The notes beneath the pieces were generated by a model that was not told where the DNA came from, did no database searches, and saw only the letters and a list, made by a program, of their open reading frames with translations. The translations under genes were made by a program, and so were the position numbers. Shown here in pieces: positions 50,855 to 60,184 of a DNA stretch of 64,000 bases. Within the stretch, counting starts at the first letter, position 1. Every line of letters starts with the position of its first letter. Source of the DNA: Cryobacterium inferilacus (lineage in GTDB: Bacteria; Actinomycetota; Actinomycetes; Actinomycetales; Microbacteriaceae); NCBI RefSeq assembly GCF_019599185.1, contig NZ_JAIEUL010000002.1, positions 62,001 through 126,000 on the forward strand. Direction: 5' to 3'.

Positions 50855-51265
50855 GTGACCGATTCGTCTTCCGCACAAACGCCTGCCGTCCCCTCCACCG
50901 ATGCGAGCATCGACACGACCACCGGCGTCGCAGCCGAGTCCGGTCCCGTCTGGCTCGCCATCCCCGACCTCGTCGAGACGCTCGGCCTCAGCCAGAGCCG
51001 GGTCCGCCAGCTCATCGACGACAAGCATCTTCTCGCCGTGCGCCGCGACGGCAAGCTCCGGGTGCCGTCCTCGTTCATCCGCGACGGTTCACCGGTCAGC
51101 GAACTTCGCGGCACCCTGATCGTTCTCTCCGATGACGGTTTCACCGACGAGCAGGCCATGGAGTGGCTGCTCGAGGTCGACGACAGCCTCGGCGTGCCCC
51201 CCATCGACGCGCTGCTCGCCGGCCGCAAGGCCGAGGTGCGTCGCGTCGCTCAGGCCCTCGCCTGA
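50855..51265 (+). CDS. Rv2175c-like DNA-binding protein
   Basis: A 136-residue protein with a winged-helix domain near residues 32-80 (VWLAIPDLVETLGLSQSRVR; LLAVRRDGKLRVPSSF) and a conserved C-terminal GFTDEQAMEWLLEVDDSLGV, as in mycobacterial Rv2175c, a substrate of the neighbouring kinase PknL. The N-terminal 30 residues are Ser/Thr-rich, where the mycobacterial protein is phosphorylated. GTG start without a clear RBS. Target genes unknown. Confidence 0.87.
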   Translation: MTDSSSAQTPAVPSTDASIDTTTGVAAESGPVWLAIPDLVETLGLSQSRVRQLIDDKHLLAVRRDGKLRVPSSFIRDGSPVSELRGTLIVLSDDGFTDEQAMEWLLEVDDSLGVPPIDALLAGRKAEVRRVAQALA

Positions 51266-51380
51266 CCCGCGGTCGGTTCTCGCCGTATCGAGCGCTCACC
51301 ACATCCCGCGAGAGCGGTGATGTGGCTGCTTCGCGGGTGCTCGGGTGACCACACGGCCGCTTTCGCGGCAGTGACTCGGG

Positions 51381-52466
51381 CTAGAAGAGCCTGCGGGTGA
51401 CGGTGTCGGCGAACTCGGTGAGGCGCTCGGCCACGGCCGGCTCCACCGTCGATCCGGCCAGGACGGCCAGAGCCTCGGCCACGTTCTCCTGAATCAGGGC
51501 TTCCACCCTGTCGACGGCGCCGCTGTCCAGGATGATCCGCTGCAGGGTGGCGATCTGCTCGGCCGAGAGGTCTGGGCGGCCGAGCAGACCGTCCACGAGG
51601 TCCAGGTCCGAGCGCTCCAGGCGTTCCCTGGCCAGGGCGATCAGAACGGTGCGCTTGCCTTCCCTGAGGTCGTCGCCGCTCGGCTTGCCGGTCACGGCGG
51701 CATCGCCGAACACGCCCAGGAGATCGTCCCTGAGCTGGAAGGCGATGCCGAGCGGCAGTCCGAACGCGCGCAGGTCGTTGAGGTGATCGTCGTCCGCACC
51801 GGCCAGGGCGGCACCGATGACCAGCGGGGCTTGAACGCTGTACTTCGCCGACTTGAACACGATCACACGCACGGCTCGATCAAACAGTTCGGACTCCGCC
51901 TGGGTGACCCAGGCGCGCTCCTCCAGGATGTCGAGGTACTGGCCGGCCGTGACCTCCGTGCGCATGTGATTGAACTCGGCCCGTGCGCGCCGGGCGCTCG
52001 ACCGGTCGGTGGCGTCGTCGAGGCCCTCATCGAGCAGCTCGTCGCTCCAGCCCAGGAGCAGGTCGCCGAGGAGGATCGCGGAGGCGCGGCCGAAGTCGAC
52101 CGGACTCCCCGCCCACCCCTCTGCGCCGTGCAGGTGCTCGAATCTGCGGTGCGCGGAGGGGGCGCCTCTGCGGGTGTCGGAGTTGTCGATGATGTCGTCG
52201 TGGACCAGGGCGGCGGCATGGAAGACCTCCAGCGCGGCCGCGGCCGAGACGAGGCCGTCGAGACCAATCGTCTGCGCGGAAACGCTCTGCCAACCGAGGT
52301 GGGCGAACTGGGCCCGGAATCGCTTGCCGCCGCTGAGAAACTGCCGTGAGAAGTCAACCAGCACAGCGAGGTCAGGGCTGATGGTCGTCACAATTGATTC
52401 ACGCGTATTGATGAATTCGTCGATGCGAGAATGAACCAGATCGACCAGTCGGGTGCTTTGTGCCAC
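51381..52466 (-). CDS. Polyprenyl diphosphate synthase (IdsA2/GrcC-like)
   Basis: Trans-prenyl transferase of 361 residues, making geranylgeranyl or longer polyprenyl diphosphates for quinones or lipid carriers. It has SGGKRFRAQF near residue 47, the first Asp motif VHDDIIDNSDTRRG near 90-103 and the second FQLRDDLLGVFGD near 248-260. The gene sits where mycobacteria carry idsA2. GTG start; TAGGCT ends 6 nt upstream. It resembles the CrtE of the carotenoid operon but is far diverged, so the two are not a recent duplication. Confidence 0.9.
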   Translation of the reverse strand: MAQSTRLVDLVHSRIDEFINTRESIVTTISPDLAVLVDFSRQFLSGGKRFRAQFAHLGWQSVSAQTIGLDGLVSAAAALEVFHAAALVHDDIIDNSDTRRGAPSAHRRFEHLHGAEGWAGSPVDFGRASAILLGDLLLGWSDELLDEGLDDATDRSSARRARAEFNHMRTEVTAGQYLDILEERAWVTQAESELFDRAVRVIVFKSAKYSVQAPLVIGAALAGADDDHLNDLRAFGLPLGIAFQLRDDLLGVFGDAAVTGKPSGDDLREGKRTVLIALARERLERSDLDLVDGLLGRPDLSAEQIATLQRIILDSGAVDRVEALIQENVAEALAVLAGSTVEPAVAERLTEFADTVTRRLF

Positions 52467-52472
52467 TTGCCT

Positions 52473-52478
52473 AGCCTA
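52473..52478 (-). promoter_or_regulatory. -10-like hexamer TAGGCT before the polyprenyl synthase gene
   Basis: TAGGCT ends 6 nt before the GTG at 52466, leaving no room for an RBS. Confidence 0.45.
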
Positions 52479-52539
52479 GCCATCTCGGCGGGACTAGAAT
52501 TAGGGTCTAATCCGCTCGATCCCCAATTGGAGGAATGAG

Positions 52540-52923
52540 ATGCCGCTTTCAGAACAAGAGCAGCGACTCCTCGAAGAGATGGAGCGCAGCCTCTATCACA
52601 ACGATGCCGAATTCGTGGCGAGCGTGGGAGGCACCAGGCTCCGCCCCAACTACCGCTCCATAGTCCTCGGGGTACTCGCCGGCGTCGTCGGGATTGCAAC
52701 TCTTGTCGCGGGGGTGGCCATCCAGCAGCTGTGGCTGGGCGTCATCGGATTCATCATCATGTTCGGTGGAGTACTGCTCGCCCTGACGCCAGGCCGTGGG
52801 GTCAAGGCGACGGCAACCCCGTCACCCGGCCAGGCTCGTCGGCCTGCTCAGGCTCGCAGCCAGCAGGGCTTCATGGACAAGCTCAACGACCGCTGGGACC
52901 GTCGCCAGGACGGCCAGCAGTAA
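52540..52923 (+). CDS. DUF3040 membrane protein
   Basis: A 127-residue protein with the DUF3040 start MPLSEQEQRLLEEMERSLYH, two membrane helices near residues 45-90 (SIVLGVLAGVVGIATLVAGV; LGVIGFIIMFGGVLLALTP) and a basic, Gln/Arg-rich cytoplasmic tail. Function unknown; it is regularly found upstream of mraZ in actinobacteria, suggesting a link to envelope growth. RBS GGAGGA 6 nt before ATG. Confidence 0.9.
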   Translation: MPLSEQEQRLLEEMERSLYHNDAEFVASVGGTRLRPNYRSIVLGVLAGVVGIATLVAGVAIQQLWLGVIGFIIMFGGVLLALTPGRGVKATATPSPGQARRPAQARSQQGFMDKLNDRWDRRQDGQQ

Positions 52924-52936
52924 CCACGCTTCGAAC

Positions 52937-52977
52937 GCCCGCCCTCCTGATCCTCTGATCGGGCCGGCGGGCTTTCT
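52937..52977 (+). terminator. Terminator after the DUF3040 gene
   Basis: GCCCGCC (52937-52943) pairs with GGCGGGC (52966-52972) and is followed by TTTCT. The loop is long (22 nt) and holds a further GATC pairing. Confidence 0.65.
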
Positions 52978-53022
52978 GCGTTAACGCCCTCCCTTTTTCC
53001 CCACTTCGCTACGCCTCCCAGG

Positions 53023-53048
53023 GCCGTCCGGCAGGACGGCTCTTTTTT
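53023..53048 (+). terminator. Second, strong rho-independent terminator before mraZ
   Basis: GCCGTCC-GGCA-GGACGGC with a TCTTTTTT tail is a canonical terminator. It insulates the division cluster from upstream transcription. Confidence 0.88.
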
Positions 53049-53168
53049 GCGCCCTCAAGCGTCGTGGAAGCCCCCGAAACGTGGGATTTTCCTCCACCCT
53101 GTGAATCCGCGGTTATTCAGGGAATAAATAGACCAAAACACCGTAATTCGCCGTGTTTGCCAGACACG

Positions 53169-53198
53169 GTGGGTGAGAGTGGAGTAAAGTGGAGCAAC
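53169..53198 (+). promoter_or_regulatory. MraZ box: three 10-bp-spaced direct repeats
   Basis: GTGGGTGAGA, GTGGAGTAAA and GTGGAGCAAC follow each other exactly. MraZ proteins bind tandem GTGG-type repeats of this period upstream of their own gene, so this is the likely autoregulatory site, 33 bp before the mraZ ATG. The rest of the 307-bp gap (52924-53230) holds the two terminators and no gene. Confidence 0.8.
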
Positions 53199-53230
53199 AC
53201 CTGACCTTGGCCGGAAGAGAGGGGTGACGA

Positions 53231-53662
53231 ATGTTCCTCGGGACCTATGCCCCCAAGCTCGACGAAAAAGGACGCGTCATCCTGCCGGCCAAGTTCCGCG
53301 AGGAACTCTCGACCGGCATCGTGATGACCCGCGGCCAGGAACGGTGCCTGTACGTCTTCACCTCCCGTGATTTCGACGACGTGCACGAGAAGATCCGCCA
53401 GGCGCCGATCACCAGCAAGGAGGGCCGCGACTTCTTCCGCGTCTTCCTCTCCGGTGCCAGCGCCGAAACCCCGGACAAGCAGAACCGGGTCACCATCCCG
53501 GCCAACCTCCGGGCCTACGCCGGCCTCGGTCGCGACCTCACCGTCATCGGTGTCGGCACGCGGGTCGAGATCTGGGACACCGAGGTCTGGGAGGCGTACC
53601 TCGCAGAGCAGGAAGGTTCGTTCGCCAACATCACGGAGGAGGTGATTCCGGGACTCTTCTGA
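53231..53662 (+). CDS. mraZ: Transcriptional regulator MraZ
   Basis: Repressor of the division cluster, 143 residues, with two AbrB-like halves: [14 protein letters not shown] near residues 10-23 and [14 protein letters not shown] near 81-94, both with the MraZ Asp-x-x-x-Arg signature. Normal length. RBS GAGAGGGG about 6-13 nt before ATG. First gene of the dcw cluster; its own binding repeats lie just upstream. Confidence 0.97.
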   Translation: MFLGTYAPKLDEKGRVILPAKFREELSTGIVMTRGQERCLYVFTSRDFDDVHEKIRQAPITSKEGRDFFRVFLSGASAETPDKQNRVTIPANLRAYAGLGRDLTVIGVGTRVEIWDTEVWEAYLAEQEGSFANITEEVIPGLF

Positions 53663-53760
53663 TTCCTGGTGCGTGACTCCCAGCCGTTTACTCCTGACAC
53701 ACTTCCCCGGTGCCAGGCAGAACGGATGGGGATCAGGCAGCAGGACCCGCCCCGGTAGCT

Positions 53761-54786
53761 ATGAACAACACCACGAATGACAACCCGAACGACGAGATGA
53801 ACAACGACACCCCCGCAACCCCGGCCGACCGGCCCCAGCTGAACGAGATCCACGTTCCGGTGCTGCTCGAGCGCTGCATCGAGCTCCTCGGCCCGGCGAT
53901 CGACAAGCCCGGCGCGGTCCTGGTCGACGCCACGCTCGGCATGGGCGGCCACGCCGAAGCCATGCTGACCCGCTTCCCCGGTCTGACCCTGGTGGGCCTG
54001 GACCGCGACCTCGATGCGCTGGCCGTCGCCGAGGAACGCCTCAAGCCGTTCGGTGACCGCATCCACCTCGTGCACACCGTGTACGACGGCATCCTGGACG
54101 CCCTGGCCGGTCTGGGCATCAGCGAGGTGCAGGGAATCCTCTTCGACCTGGGCGTGTCCAGCATGCAGCTCGACCAGGTCGAGCGCGGCTTCTCCTACTC
54201 CAAAGACGCCCCGCTGGACATGAGGATGGACAGCACCTCACCGCTCACGGCCGAGCGGATCCTGGCGGACTACAGCGAAGCCGACCTGCGCCGCATCTTC
54301 CAGGAGTACGGCGAAGAGAAACTGGCCGGCCGCTACGCCAAGGCGATTGTGGACGCCAGGACGACGACCCCCTTCCTGCGCTCCGCGCAGCTCGTCGAGG
54401 TCATCACCAAGGTCACCCCGGTTGCCGTGCAGCGGATGGGACACCCCGCCAAGCGGGTGTTCCAGGCGCTGCGTATCGAGGTCAACCAGGAACTGGCCGT
54501 CCTCGAACGCGCCATCCCCGCCGCGATGGAGGCCGTCGCCGTCGACGGCCGGATCGTCTCGATGGCCTACCAGTCGCTCGAGGACCGCATCGTCAAGCGG
54601 ATGTTCGCCGCCGCCTCGACCTCCAGCGCCCCCGCGGGACTGCCCGTGGAACTGCCGGAACACAAGCCGCTGTTCACCCTGCTCATCCGTGGTGCCGAGC
54701 TGGCATCCGACGATGAAAAAGCAATCAACCCCCGTGCAACGTCGGTTCGCCTGCGTGCCGCGCAACGACTGAGGAGAGCCGAATGA
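53761..54786 (+). CDS. rsmH: 16S rRNA (cytosine-1402 N4) methyltransferase RsmH
   Basis: Methylates C1402 in the ribosomal P site using S-adenosylmethionine. Visible: the N-terminal [13 protein letters not shown], the SAM site [14 protein letters not shown] near residues 60-73, [27 protein letters not shown] near 128-146 and [12 protein letters not shown] near 235. The start is uncertain: ATG 53761, ATG 53797 and GTG 53710 all precede the conserved part and none has a good RBS; the first gives 341 residues with a polar lead. It overlaps the next gene by 4 bp. Confidence 0.94.
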   Translation: MNNTTNDNPNDEMNNDTPATPADRPQLNEIHVPVLLERCIELLGPAIDKPGAVLVDATLGMGGHAEAMLTRFPGLTLVGLDRDLDALAVAEERLKPFGDRIHLVHTVYDGILDALAGLGISEVQGILFDLGVSSMQLDQVERGFSYSKDAPLDMRMDSTSPLTAERILADYSEADLRRIFQEYGEEKLAGRYAKAIVDARTTTPFLRSAQLVEVITKVTPVAVQRMGHPAKRVFQALRIEVNQELAVLERAIPAAMEAVAVDGRIVSMAYQSLEDRIVKRMFAAASTSSAPAGLPVELPEHKPLFTLLIRGAELASDDEKAINPRATSVRLRAAQRLRRAE

Positions 54787-55370
54787 GCGACAACCTGGCC
54801 CGGGTGCTGAGTGCCCACGAGCTGCGTCCGGACATCGCCGAGCGCGCTGATGCCGATGCGCGCCGCCACATCGAGATCGTCGCGCCGAGCACGCACGCGC
54901 GGCCGCGAATCGTCTACGCGCTCTCCGCGGTGGCCTGCGTGGGGGCCATCGTCGTCGCGCAGCTGCTGCTGAGCGTGGGCATCTCGCAGGGTGCATACGA
55001 GATCTCGGCCCTGCGGGCGAGTCAGGTCGAACTGGGGCGCACGGCCGACAGCGTGAGTGAGGACCTGATCAGGGTCTCCTCGCCGCAGAGCCTGGCTGCC
55101 AACGCTGAGGCCCTCGGCATGGTCAGCAACTCCACCCCCGCCTACCTTCGGCTCTCCGATGGTGCCGTCCTCGGGGCGCCTGCCTCGGCCGCCGGCGGCC
55201 AGGCCGGTGCGGCCAGCCTGGTTCCCAACTCGCTCCTGGCCGAGGCACCCGTGGCCACCGAGTCCGCGGCCGCGGTCGCGGCCGCCGCCGCCGCCGCTGC
55301 GACGACCAGCACGGCATCGGCCGCTGCGGTTCCGGTCACCAACGGCCTGCCTTCGCCGACGACCAGATAA
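54783..55370 (+). CDS. ftsL: FtsL-like septum protein
   Basis: Bitopic membrane protein of 195 residues in the ftsL position. A cytoplasmic N-terminus of about 45 residues precedes one helix ([20 protein letters not shown], near 43-62), then a heptad-like region with [20 protein letters not shown] and the FtsL/DivIC-type [16 protein letters not shown]. The last 60 residues are Ala/Ser/Thr-rich with a run of ten Ala, longer than usual. Would bridge FtsQB and FtsWI at the septum. ATGA overlap with rsmH. Confidence 0.85.
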   Translation: MSDNLARVLSAHELRPDIAERADADARRHIEIVAPSTHARPRIVYALSAVACVGAIVVAQLLLSVGISQGAYEISALRASQVELGRTADSVSEDLIRVSSPQSLAANAEALGMVSNSTPAYLRLSDGAVLGAPASAAGGQAGAASLVPNSLLAEAPVATESAAAVAAAAAAAATTSTASAAAVPVTNGLPSPTTR

Positions 55371-55404
55371 ACGCCGGTACAGTCCCCTACAGGAGGTCTA
55401 CCAG

Positions 55405-57180
55405 GTGGCGAAAACAAGCATGTCCAGTAAGCGCAGGGTGGCGGCGACGGTCGCGGTACTCGTTGCCATCATCGGCCTCTTCGTGGTCCGCCTGGTCGAT
55501 ATCCAGGTGGTGCGCGCCGACGCGCTGAGCGCCGATTCGTTGGGCAACCGGTCGGTCGAGAACACCGTCTACGGCGCGCGCGGCGAGATCCTGGACGCCA
55601 ACGGTGTCGTCCTGGCCGGCACGGTGATGCGGTACGACGTGCAGCTCTCGCCCAAGAACGCCAAGGAATTCACCCGCGAAGTGGACGGCGAGGACATCAC
55701 CGTCACGGTAGCGGACGCCGCCGCGGAGATCGGTGCCATCACCGGGCAGACCGGTGCGGCCATCGAGGCCATCATCGCCGACGCCCTGGCCGACAACCCG
55801 GAGTCCGACTTCGCCTACGTCTCCAAACAGGTCGACGTCGACGCCTTCCGCGCCATCTACGACCTCGAGATCCCGTGGCTCACCTTCGCCAGGAACCCCA
55901 GCCGGGTCTACCCCAACGGTGCCGTGGCGGGAAACCTGGTCGGCTTCGTCTCGGCAGAGGGCAAGGCCCAGGCCGGACTCGAAATCGGTCAGGACGCCTG
56001 CCTCGCGAGCGACAACGGCACCGAAACCTACGAGCGCGGCGCCGACGGCGTCCGCCTCCCGGAGAGCACCGTCACCACCGACGCCGCCGTCGACGGCAAC
56101 GATGTCGTCACGACCCTCGACTCCGACCTGCAGTTCTTCGTCCAGCAGGCCCTCGCCCAGCAGGCGCAGAGCACCGGAGCGGCCTGGGGCAACGTCATCG
56201 TGCAGGAGGTCAAGACCGGCAAGCTCGTGGCTGTGGCCGACTATCCCACCGTGGACCCCAACGACGTGAGCCTCACCGAGCCGGAAGACCGCGGTTCCCG
56301 TGCCTTCGTCGCCCCCTATGAACCCGGGTCGACGTTCAAGGCCCTCACCGCCGCATCCGTCCTGGATGCCGGCCTGGCGACCCCCAACTCCGAGGTGATC
56401 GCACCGTACCGGTACCTGCCGGCGAACGGGGCGGACGTCAACGACAGCTCCGGCCACGGCGACCTGCGCCTCACCCTCACCGGGGTGCTGATCGACTCCT
56501 CGAACACCGGCATGTCCAAGTTCGGCGAGCTGCTCAGCGACCAGCAGCGCTACGACTACATGACCAAGTTCGGCGTCGGCAGCGTGACCGAGAGCGGCTT
56601 CCCCGCCGAAGAGTCCGGCACCCTGCACCCCGCCGACGAGTGGGACAACCAGACCGCGTACGCCACGATGTTCGGGCAGGGTCTGACCACCACCGCGCTG
56701 CAGGTCTCGAGCATCTACCAGACCATCGCCAACGGCGGCGTTCGGATGCCCGTACAACTCGTGTCCGGCTGCCGTGCCGCCGACGGCACTCTCACCGAGG
56801 TCCCCTCGACCGAGGGCACCCAGGTCGTGTCGGCCTCCGCCGCCCGCGACACGGCGGACATGTTGGAAATGGTCTACCAGGACGGTTGGCTGGCCAACAC
56901 CTGGGAGATCCCCGGTTACCGGGTGGCCGCCAAGACCGGTACGGCGCAGATGCCGGACGGTGAGGGCGGATACACCAAGGGCTACCTCGTGTCGGTCTCC
57001 GGCTTCGCTCCCGCCGACGATCCGCAGTACGTCGTTTCGGTGAGTCTGGCCGATCCTGTTAACATGAATTCGTCAGCAGCGTCCGCTCCGGTCTTCCAAG
57101 AGGTCATGAGTCAGGTGCTGAAAAAGTACCGGGCAGTTCCCTCGGGCGCCGCCGCGCCTGATCTCTCCGGTTCCTGGTAA
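55405..57180 (+). CDS. ftsI: Septal peptidoglycan transpeptidase FtsI (PBP3)
   Basis: Class B penicillin-binding protein of 591 residues, the transpeptidase of the divisome. One N-terminal helix near 12-32 (VAATVAVLVAIIGLFVVRLV), a dimerisation domain, then the catalytic domain with PGSTFKAL (Ser nucleophile, near residue 308), SSN in DSSNTGM near 370 and KTGTAQ near 512. GTG 55405 has AGGAGG at 9-14 nt. Odd: the first GTG lies 34 nt after ftsL, the only non-overlap in this stretch besides mraZ-rsmH. Paired with FtsW. Confidence 0.95.
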   Translation: MAKTSMSSKRRVAATVAVLVAIIGLFVVRLVDIQVVRADALSADSLGNRSVENTVYGARGEILDANGVVLAGTVMRYDVQLSPKNAKEFTREVDGEDITVTVADAAAEIGAITGQTGAAIEAIIADALADNPESDFAYVSKQVDVDAFRAIYDLEIPWLTFARNPSRVYPNGAVAGNLVGFVSAEGKAQAGLEIGQDACLASDNGTETYERGADGVRLPESTVTTDAAVDGNDVVTTLDSDLQFFVQQALAQQAQSTGAAWGNVIVQEVKTGKLVAVADYPTVDPNDVSLTEPEDRGSRAFVAPYEPGSTFKALTAASVLDAGLATPNSEVIAPYRYLPANGADVNDSSGHGDLRLTLTGVLIDSSNTGMSKFGELLSDQQRYDYMTKFGVGSVTESGFPAEESGTLHPADEWDNQTAYATMFGQGLTTTALQVSSIYQTIANGGVRMPVQLVSGCRAADGTLTEVPSTEGTQVVSASAARDTADMLEMVYQDGWLANTWEIPGYRVAAKTGTAQMPDGEGGYTKGYLVSVSGFAPADDPQYVVSVSLADPVNMNSSAASAPVFQEVMSQVLKKYRAVPSGAAAPDLSGSW

Positions 57181-57184
57181 GAAA

Positions 57185-58765
57185 GTGAGCCCCGTGACCG
57201 ATTTGGCACCCTCGGCTCTTCGTCCTCAGCACCCCGTCCCGCGGTCGTTGTCGGGGCTGGTCGACGACTTGAAGCTTGATCTGCGGGGCGACGCCGGCGA
57301 CCTGCAACTCACCGGCGTCAGCCTGAGTTCCCGCTCCGTGCTGCCCGGCGACCTGTTCGTGGGTGTTCCGGGCACCTTCGGCCACGGTGCCGCCTACGCC
57401 GCTGCAGCCAGGGACGCGGGGGCTGTTGCCGTGCTCACCGACGAGGCCGGCGCGGTCCTGGCCGCCGACTGCGGTCTGCCGCTGATCGTGACGGACGATG
57501 TCCGGGCCGCCCTCGGTGCCGTGGCCGGGTGGGTGCACCTTTCCGCCGAGAACCCGGCGACCCTGTTCGCCGTCACCGGTACCAACGGTAAAACCAGCGT
57601 CGTCTACCTGCTCTTCGCCATCCTCACCCAGCTGGGCGTCACCGCCGGTCTCACCTCTACCGCCGAACGCCGCATCGGCGCCGTGTCGGTGACCAGCACT
57701 CTCACCACCCCCGAGGCGACCGAGCTGCACGCCCTGCTTGCCCGGATGCGGGAGGCCGATGTCGGCGCCGTCGGTGTCGAGGTGTCTGCCCAGGCGATCA
57801 GCCGCCATCGGGTGGACGGGCTGGTCTTCGATGTGGCCGCATTCACGAACCTCTCGCACGATCACCTCGACGACTACGGTTCGATGGAGAACTACTACGT
57901 CTCCAAGCTGAACCTGTTCCAGCCCGGCCGGGCGCGGCGTGGAGTGGTCACGGTCGATTCCGCGTGGGGCAGACGAGTCGCCGCCGAATCGATCATCCCG
58001 GTCACCACCCTGACGAATCAGCCTTGCGGCGCGTCCACCGACGACGCGGCACGCACCGGCGCCGACTGGCGGATGACCGTCCTGGACTCCGACGCGCGGT
58101 ACACCGAATTCCTGCTCGAGGGGCCGGCCGGCCGGCGACTGCAGACCCGGGTTCCCCTGATCGGCTGGTTCATGGCCGCGAACGCCGCTCTGGCCATCGT
58201 GATGCTGGTCGAATCGGGCATCGACCTCGACGCCATCGACCAGGTGCTCACGCGTGACGGCGGCATCACCGCCTACGTGCCCGGACGGGCGGAGCTGATC
58301 TCGGGGGAGCGCGGACCGCTGGTCTACATCGACTACGGGCACAGCCCGGACGCGTTCCTCAACACCCTCGCGGCGATCCGCGCGTCCACCACCGGCCGCA
58401 TCATCATGGTGTTCGGCGCCGACGGCGACCGGGACAAGACCAAACGGGCCGATATGGGCGCCATCGCGGCCAGAGGCGCGGACGCCGTGGTCATCACCGA
58501 TTTCCACCCCCGCTTCGAAGACCCCGCGCTGATCAGGGCCACCCTGATGGCGGCGGCGAAAATCGCGGCGCCAGGCGGAGAACTCTACGAAGTACCGAAC
58601 CCAGCGGCTGCGTTCCGGCGCGCCCTGGCCCTCGCCGGGGCCGGGGATGTCGTGCTCTATGCCGGGCCAGGCCACGAGACCTATCAGGAAGTTGCCGGAG
58701 TGAAGATTCCCTACTCCGCGCGTGAAGACGCGCGCGCCGCTCTACAGGAAGCCGGGTGGCTGTAG
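57185..58765 (+). CDS. murE: UDP-MurNAc-tripeptide synthetase MurE, non-DAP signature
   Basis: Adds the third residue of the peptidoglycan stem peptide. 526 residues with the ATP loop [14 protein letters not shown] near 121-134, EVSAQAISRHRVDGL near 200-214 and FTNLSHDHLDDYGSMENYYV near 220-240. The place where diaminopimelate enzymes read Asp-Asn-Pro-Arg is here Asp-Phe-His-Pro-Arg (residues 439-443, VITDFHPRFEDP), so the added amino acid is probably not meso-DAP; Microbacteriaceae use diaminobutyrate, ornithine or lysine. GTG 57185 or GTG 57194. 4 bp after ftsI and abutting murF. Confidence 0.93.
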   Translation: MSPVTDLAPSALRPQHPVPRSLSGLVDDLKLDLRGDAGDLQLTGVSLSSRSVLPGDLFVGVPGTFGHGAAYAAAARDAGAVAVLTDEAGAVLAADCGLPLIVTDDVRAALGAVAGWVHLSAENPATLFAVTGTNGKTSVVYLLFAILTQLGVTAGLTSTAERRIGAVSVTSTLTTPEATELHALLARMREADVGAVGVEVSAQAISRHRVDGLVFDVAAFTNLSHDHLDDYGSMENYYVSKLNLFQPGRARRGVVTVDSAWGRRVAAESIIPVTTLTNQPCGASTDDAARTGADWRMTVLDSDARYTEFLLEGPAGRRLQTRVPLIGWFMAANAALAIVMLVESGIDLDAIDQVLTRDGGITAYVPGRAELISGERGPLVYIDYGHSPDAFLNTLAAIRASTTGRIIMVFGADGDRDKTKRADMGAIAARGADAVVITDFHPRFEDPALIRATLMAAAKIAAPGGELYEVPNPAAAFRRALALAGAGDVVLYAGPGHETYQEVAGVKIPYSAREDARAALQEAGWL

Positions 58766-60184
58766 ATGATCGCCCTCAGCCTGACCGAGATCGCCGCGGC
58801 GACTCACGGTGAACTGCACCTCGCCACCATCGAGGGTGCCCTGAGCGCCGACTCGCTCGTCGACGGGACCGTGCACACCGACTCCAGGGAGGTCGCCGAC
58901 GGCGACATCTTCGTCGCCAAGCCCGGTGAAGAGACCGACGGTCACCTGTTCGCTCCCGCCGCGGTCGCCAACGGTGCTGCTGTGCTGCTCGTCGAGCGTC
59001 TTCTCGACATCCCCGTCGCGCAGGTCGTCGTGCCGGATGCCGTCACCGCCCTCGGCGATCTCGCCACAGCCGTGGTCCGTACCGTGCGCGCCGCCGGCCG
59101 ACTCAAGATCGTGGGTGTCACCGGGTCCAACGGCAAGACCACGACGAAGAACCTGCTCCGTGCCATTCTCGAACGCGTCGGCCCGACCATCGCGGCCAAG
59201 GCCTCGTTCAACAACGAGGTCGGTGCGCCCCTGACCATGCTCGGGGTCACGACCGAGACCCGGTTCCTCGTGGCCGAGATGGGCGCAAGCGCCGAGGGCG
59301 AGATCGCCAGGCTCGTCCGCATGGCCAGGCCGGACATCGGCATCGTCCTCAAGGTCGGGCTCGCCCACGCCGGCGGCTTCGGCGGCATCGACGCCACCGT
59401 GCGCACCAAGTCCGAGATGGTCACAGACCTGCTGCCGGAGGATGTCGCCATTCTCAACGCCGACGACGACAGGGTCGCCGGCATGGCCGACGTCACGGCC
59501 GCCAGAGTGCTCTGGTTCGGCGAGAGCGACCTGGCCATGGTTCGCGCTGCGGACATCCTCGGCAGCCGCACCGGTACGACCTTCACCCTGCACCTGCCCA
59601 CCGGCGACAGCCGACCGGTCTCCTTCCGGGTTCTCGGCGAGCACCACGTGATGAACGCCCTCGCCGCCGCGGCGGCCGCGACCGAGCTCGGCGTGCCGAT
59701 CGACGACATCGTCGCCGGCCTCGAGTCCGTCTCCATCGCCGAGCGCTGGCGCATGGAGGTGATGGGCGGACGCGATGACATCACCGTGATCAACGACGCC
59801 TACAACGCGAGCCCGGACTCCATGACCGCCGCCCTCAAGACCCTCGCCCAGGTCCGGAAGCCCTCCGGCCGCAGCATCGCCGTTCTCGGCGAGATGAGCG
59901 AGCTGGGCGAGCTGGCCGGTGACGAGCACGACCGGATCGGCCTGCTCGCCGTTCGGCTCAACATCTCCCAACTCGTCGTCGTCGGGCCCGCGGCCCGGCG
60001 CATGCACATCAGCACCATCAACGAAGGCTCGTGGGACGGGGAATCGGCCTATGTCGAGGACTCGGACGCTGCCTTCGAGTTGCTGCTCGACACCGTCAAA
60101 CCCGGCGACACAGTGCTCGTCAAATCATCAAATTCAGCCGGACTCCGATTCCTCGGTGACCGACTGGGAAAGTTGTACTCGTGA
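58766..60184 (+). CDS. murF: UDP-MurNAc-tripeptide-D-Ala-D-Ala ligase MurF
   Basis: Completes the muramyl pentapeptide with D-Ala-D-Ala. 472 residues with [17 protein letters not shown] near 40-56, ATP loop [14 protein letters not shown] near 117-130, [13 protein letters not shown] near 150 and [16 protein letters not shown] near 340, all standard. The ATG begins on the base after the murE stop, and its end overlaps mraY by 4 bp. Confidence 0.96.
   Translation: MIALSLTEIAAATHGELHLATIEGALSADSLVDGTVHTDSREVADGDIFVAKPGEETDGHLFAPAAVANGAAVLLVERLLDIPVAQVVVPDAVTALGDLATAVVRTVRAAGRLKIVGVTGSNGKTTTKNLLRAILERVGPTIAAKASFNNEVGAPLTMLGVTTETRFLVAEMGASAEGEIARLVRMARPDIGIVLKVGLAHAGGFGGIDATVRTKSEMVTDLLPEDVAILNADDDRVAGMADVTAARVLWFGESDLAMVRAADILGSRTGTTFTLHLPTGDSRPVSFRVLGEHHVMNALAAAAAATELGVPIDDIVAGLESVSIAERWRMEVMGGRDDITVINDAYNASPDSMTAALKTLAQVRKPSGRSIAVLGEMSELGELAGDEHDRIGLLAVRLNISQLVVVGPAARRMHISTINEGSWDGESAYVEDSDAAFELLLDTVKPGDTVLVKSSNSAGLRFLGDRLGKLYS

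Noticed and set aside
53710..53760. GTG 53710 as rsmH start
   Set aside because: No RBS and the added 17 residues are unlike the family; ATG 53761 was kept, although ATG 53797 remains possible.
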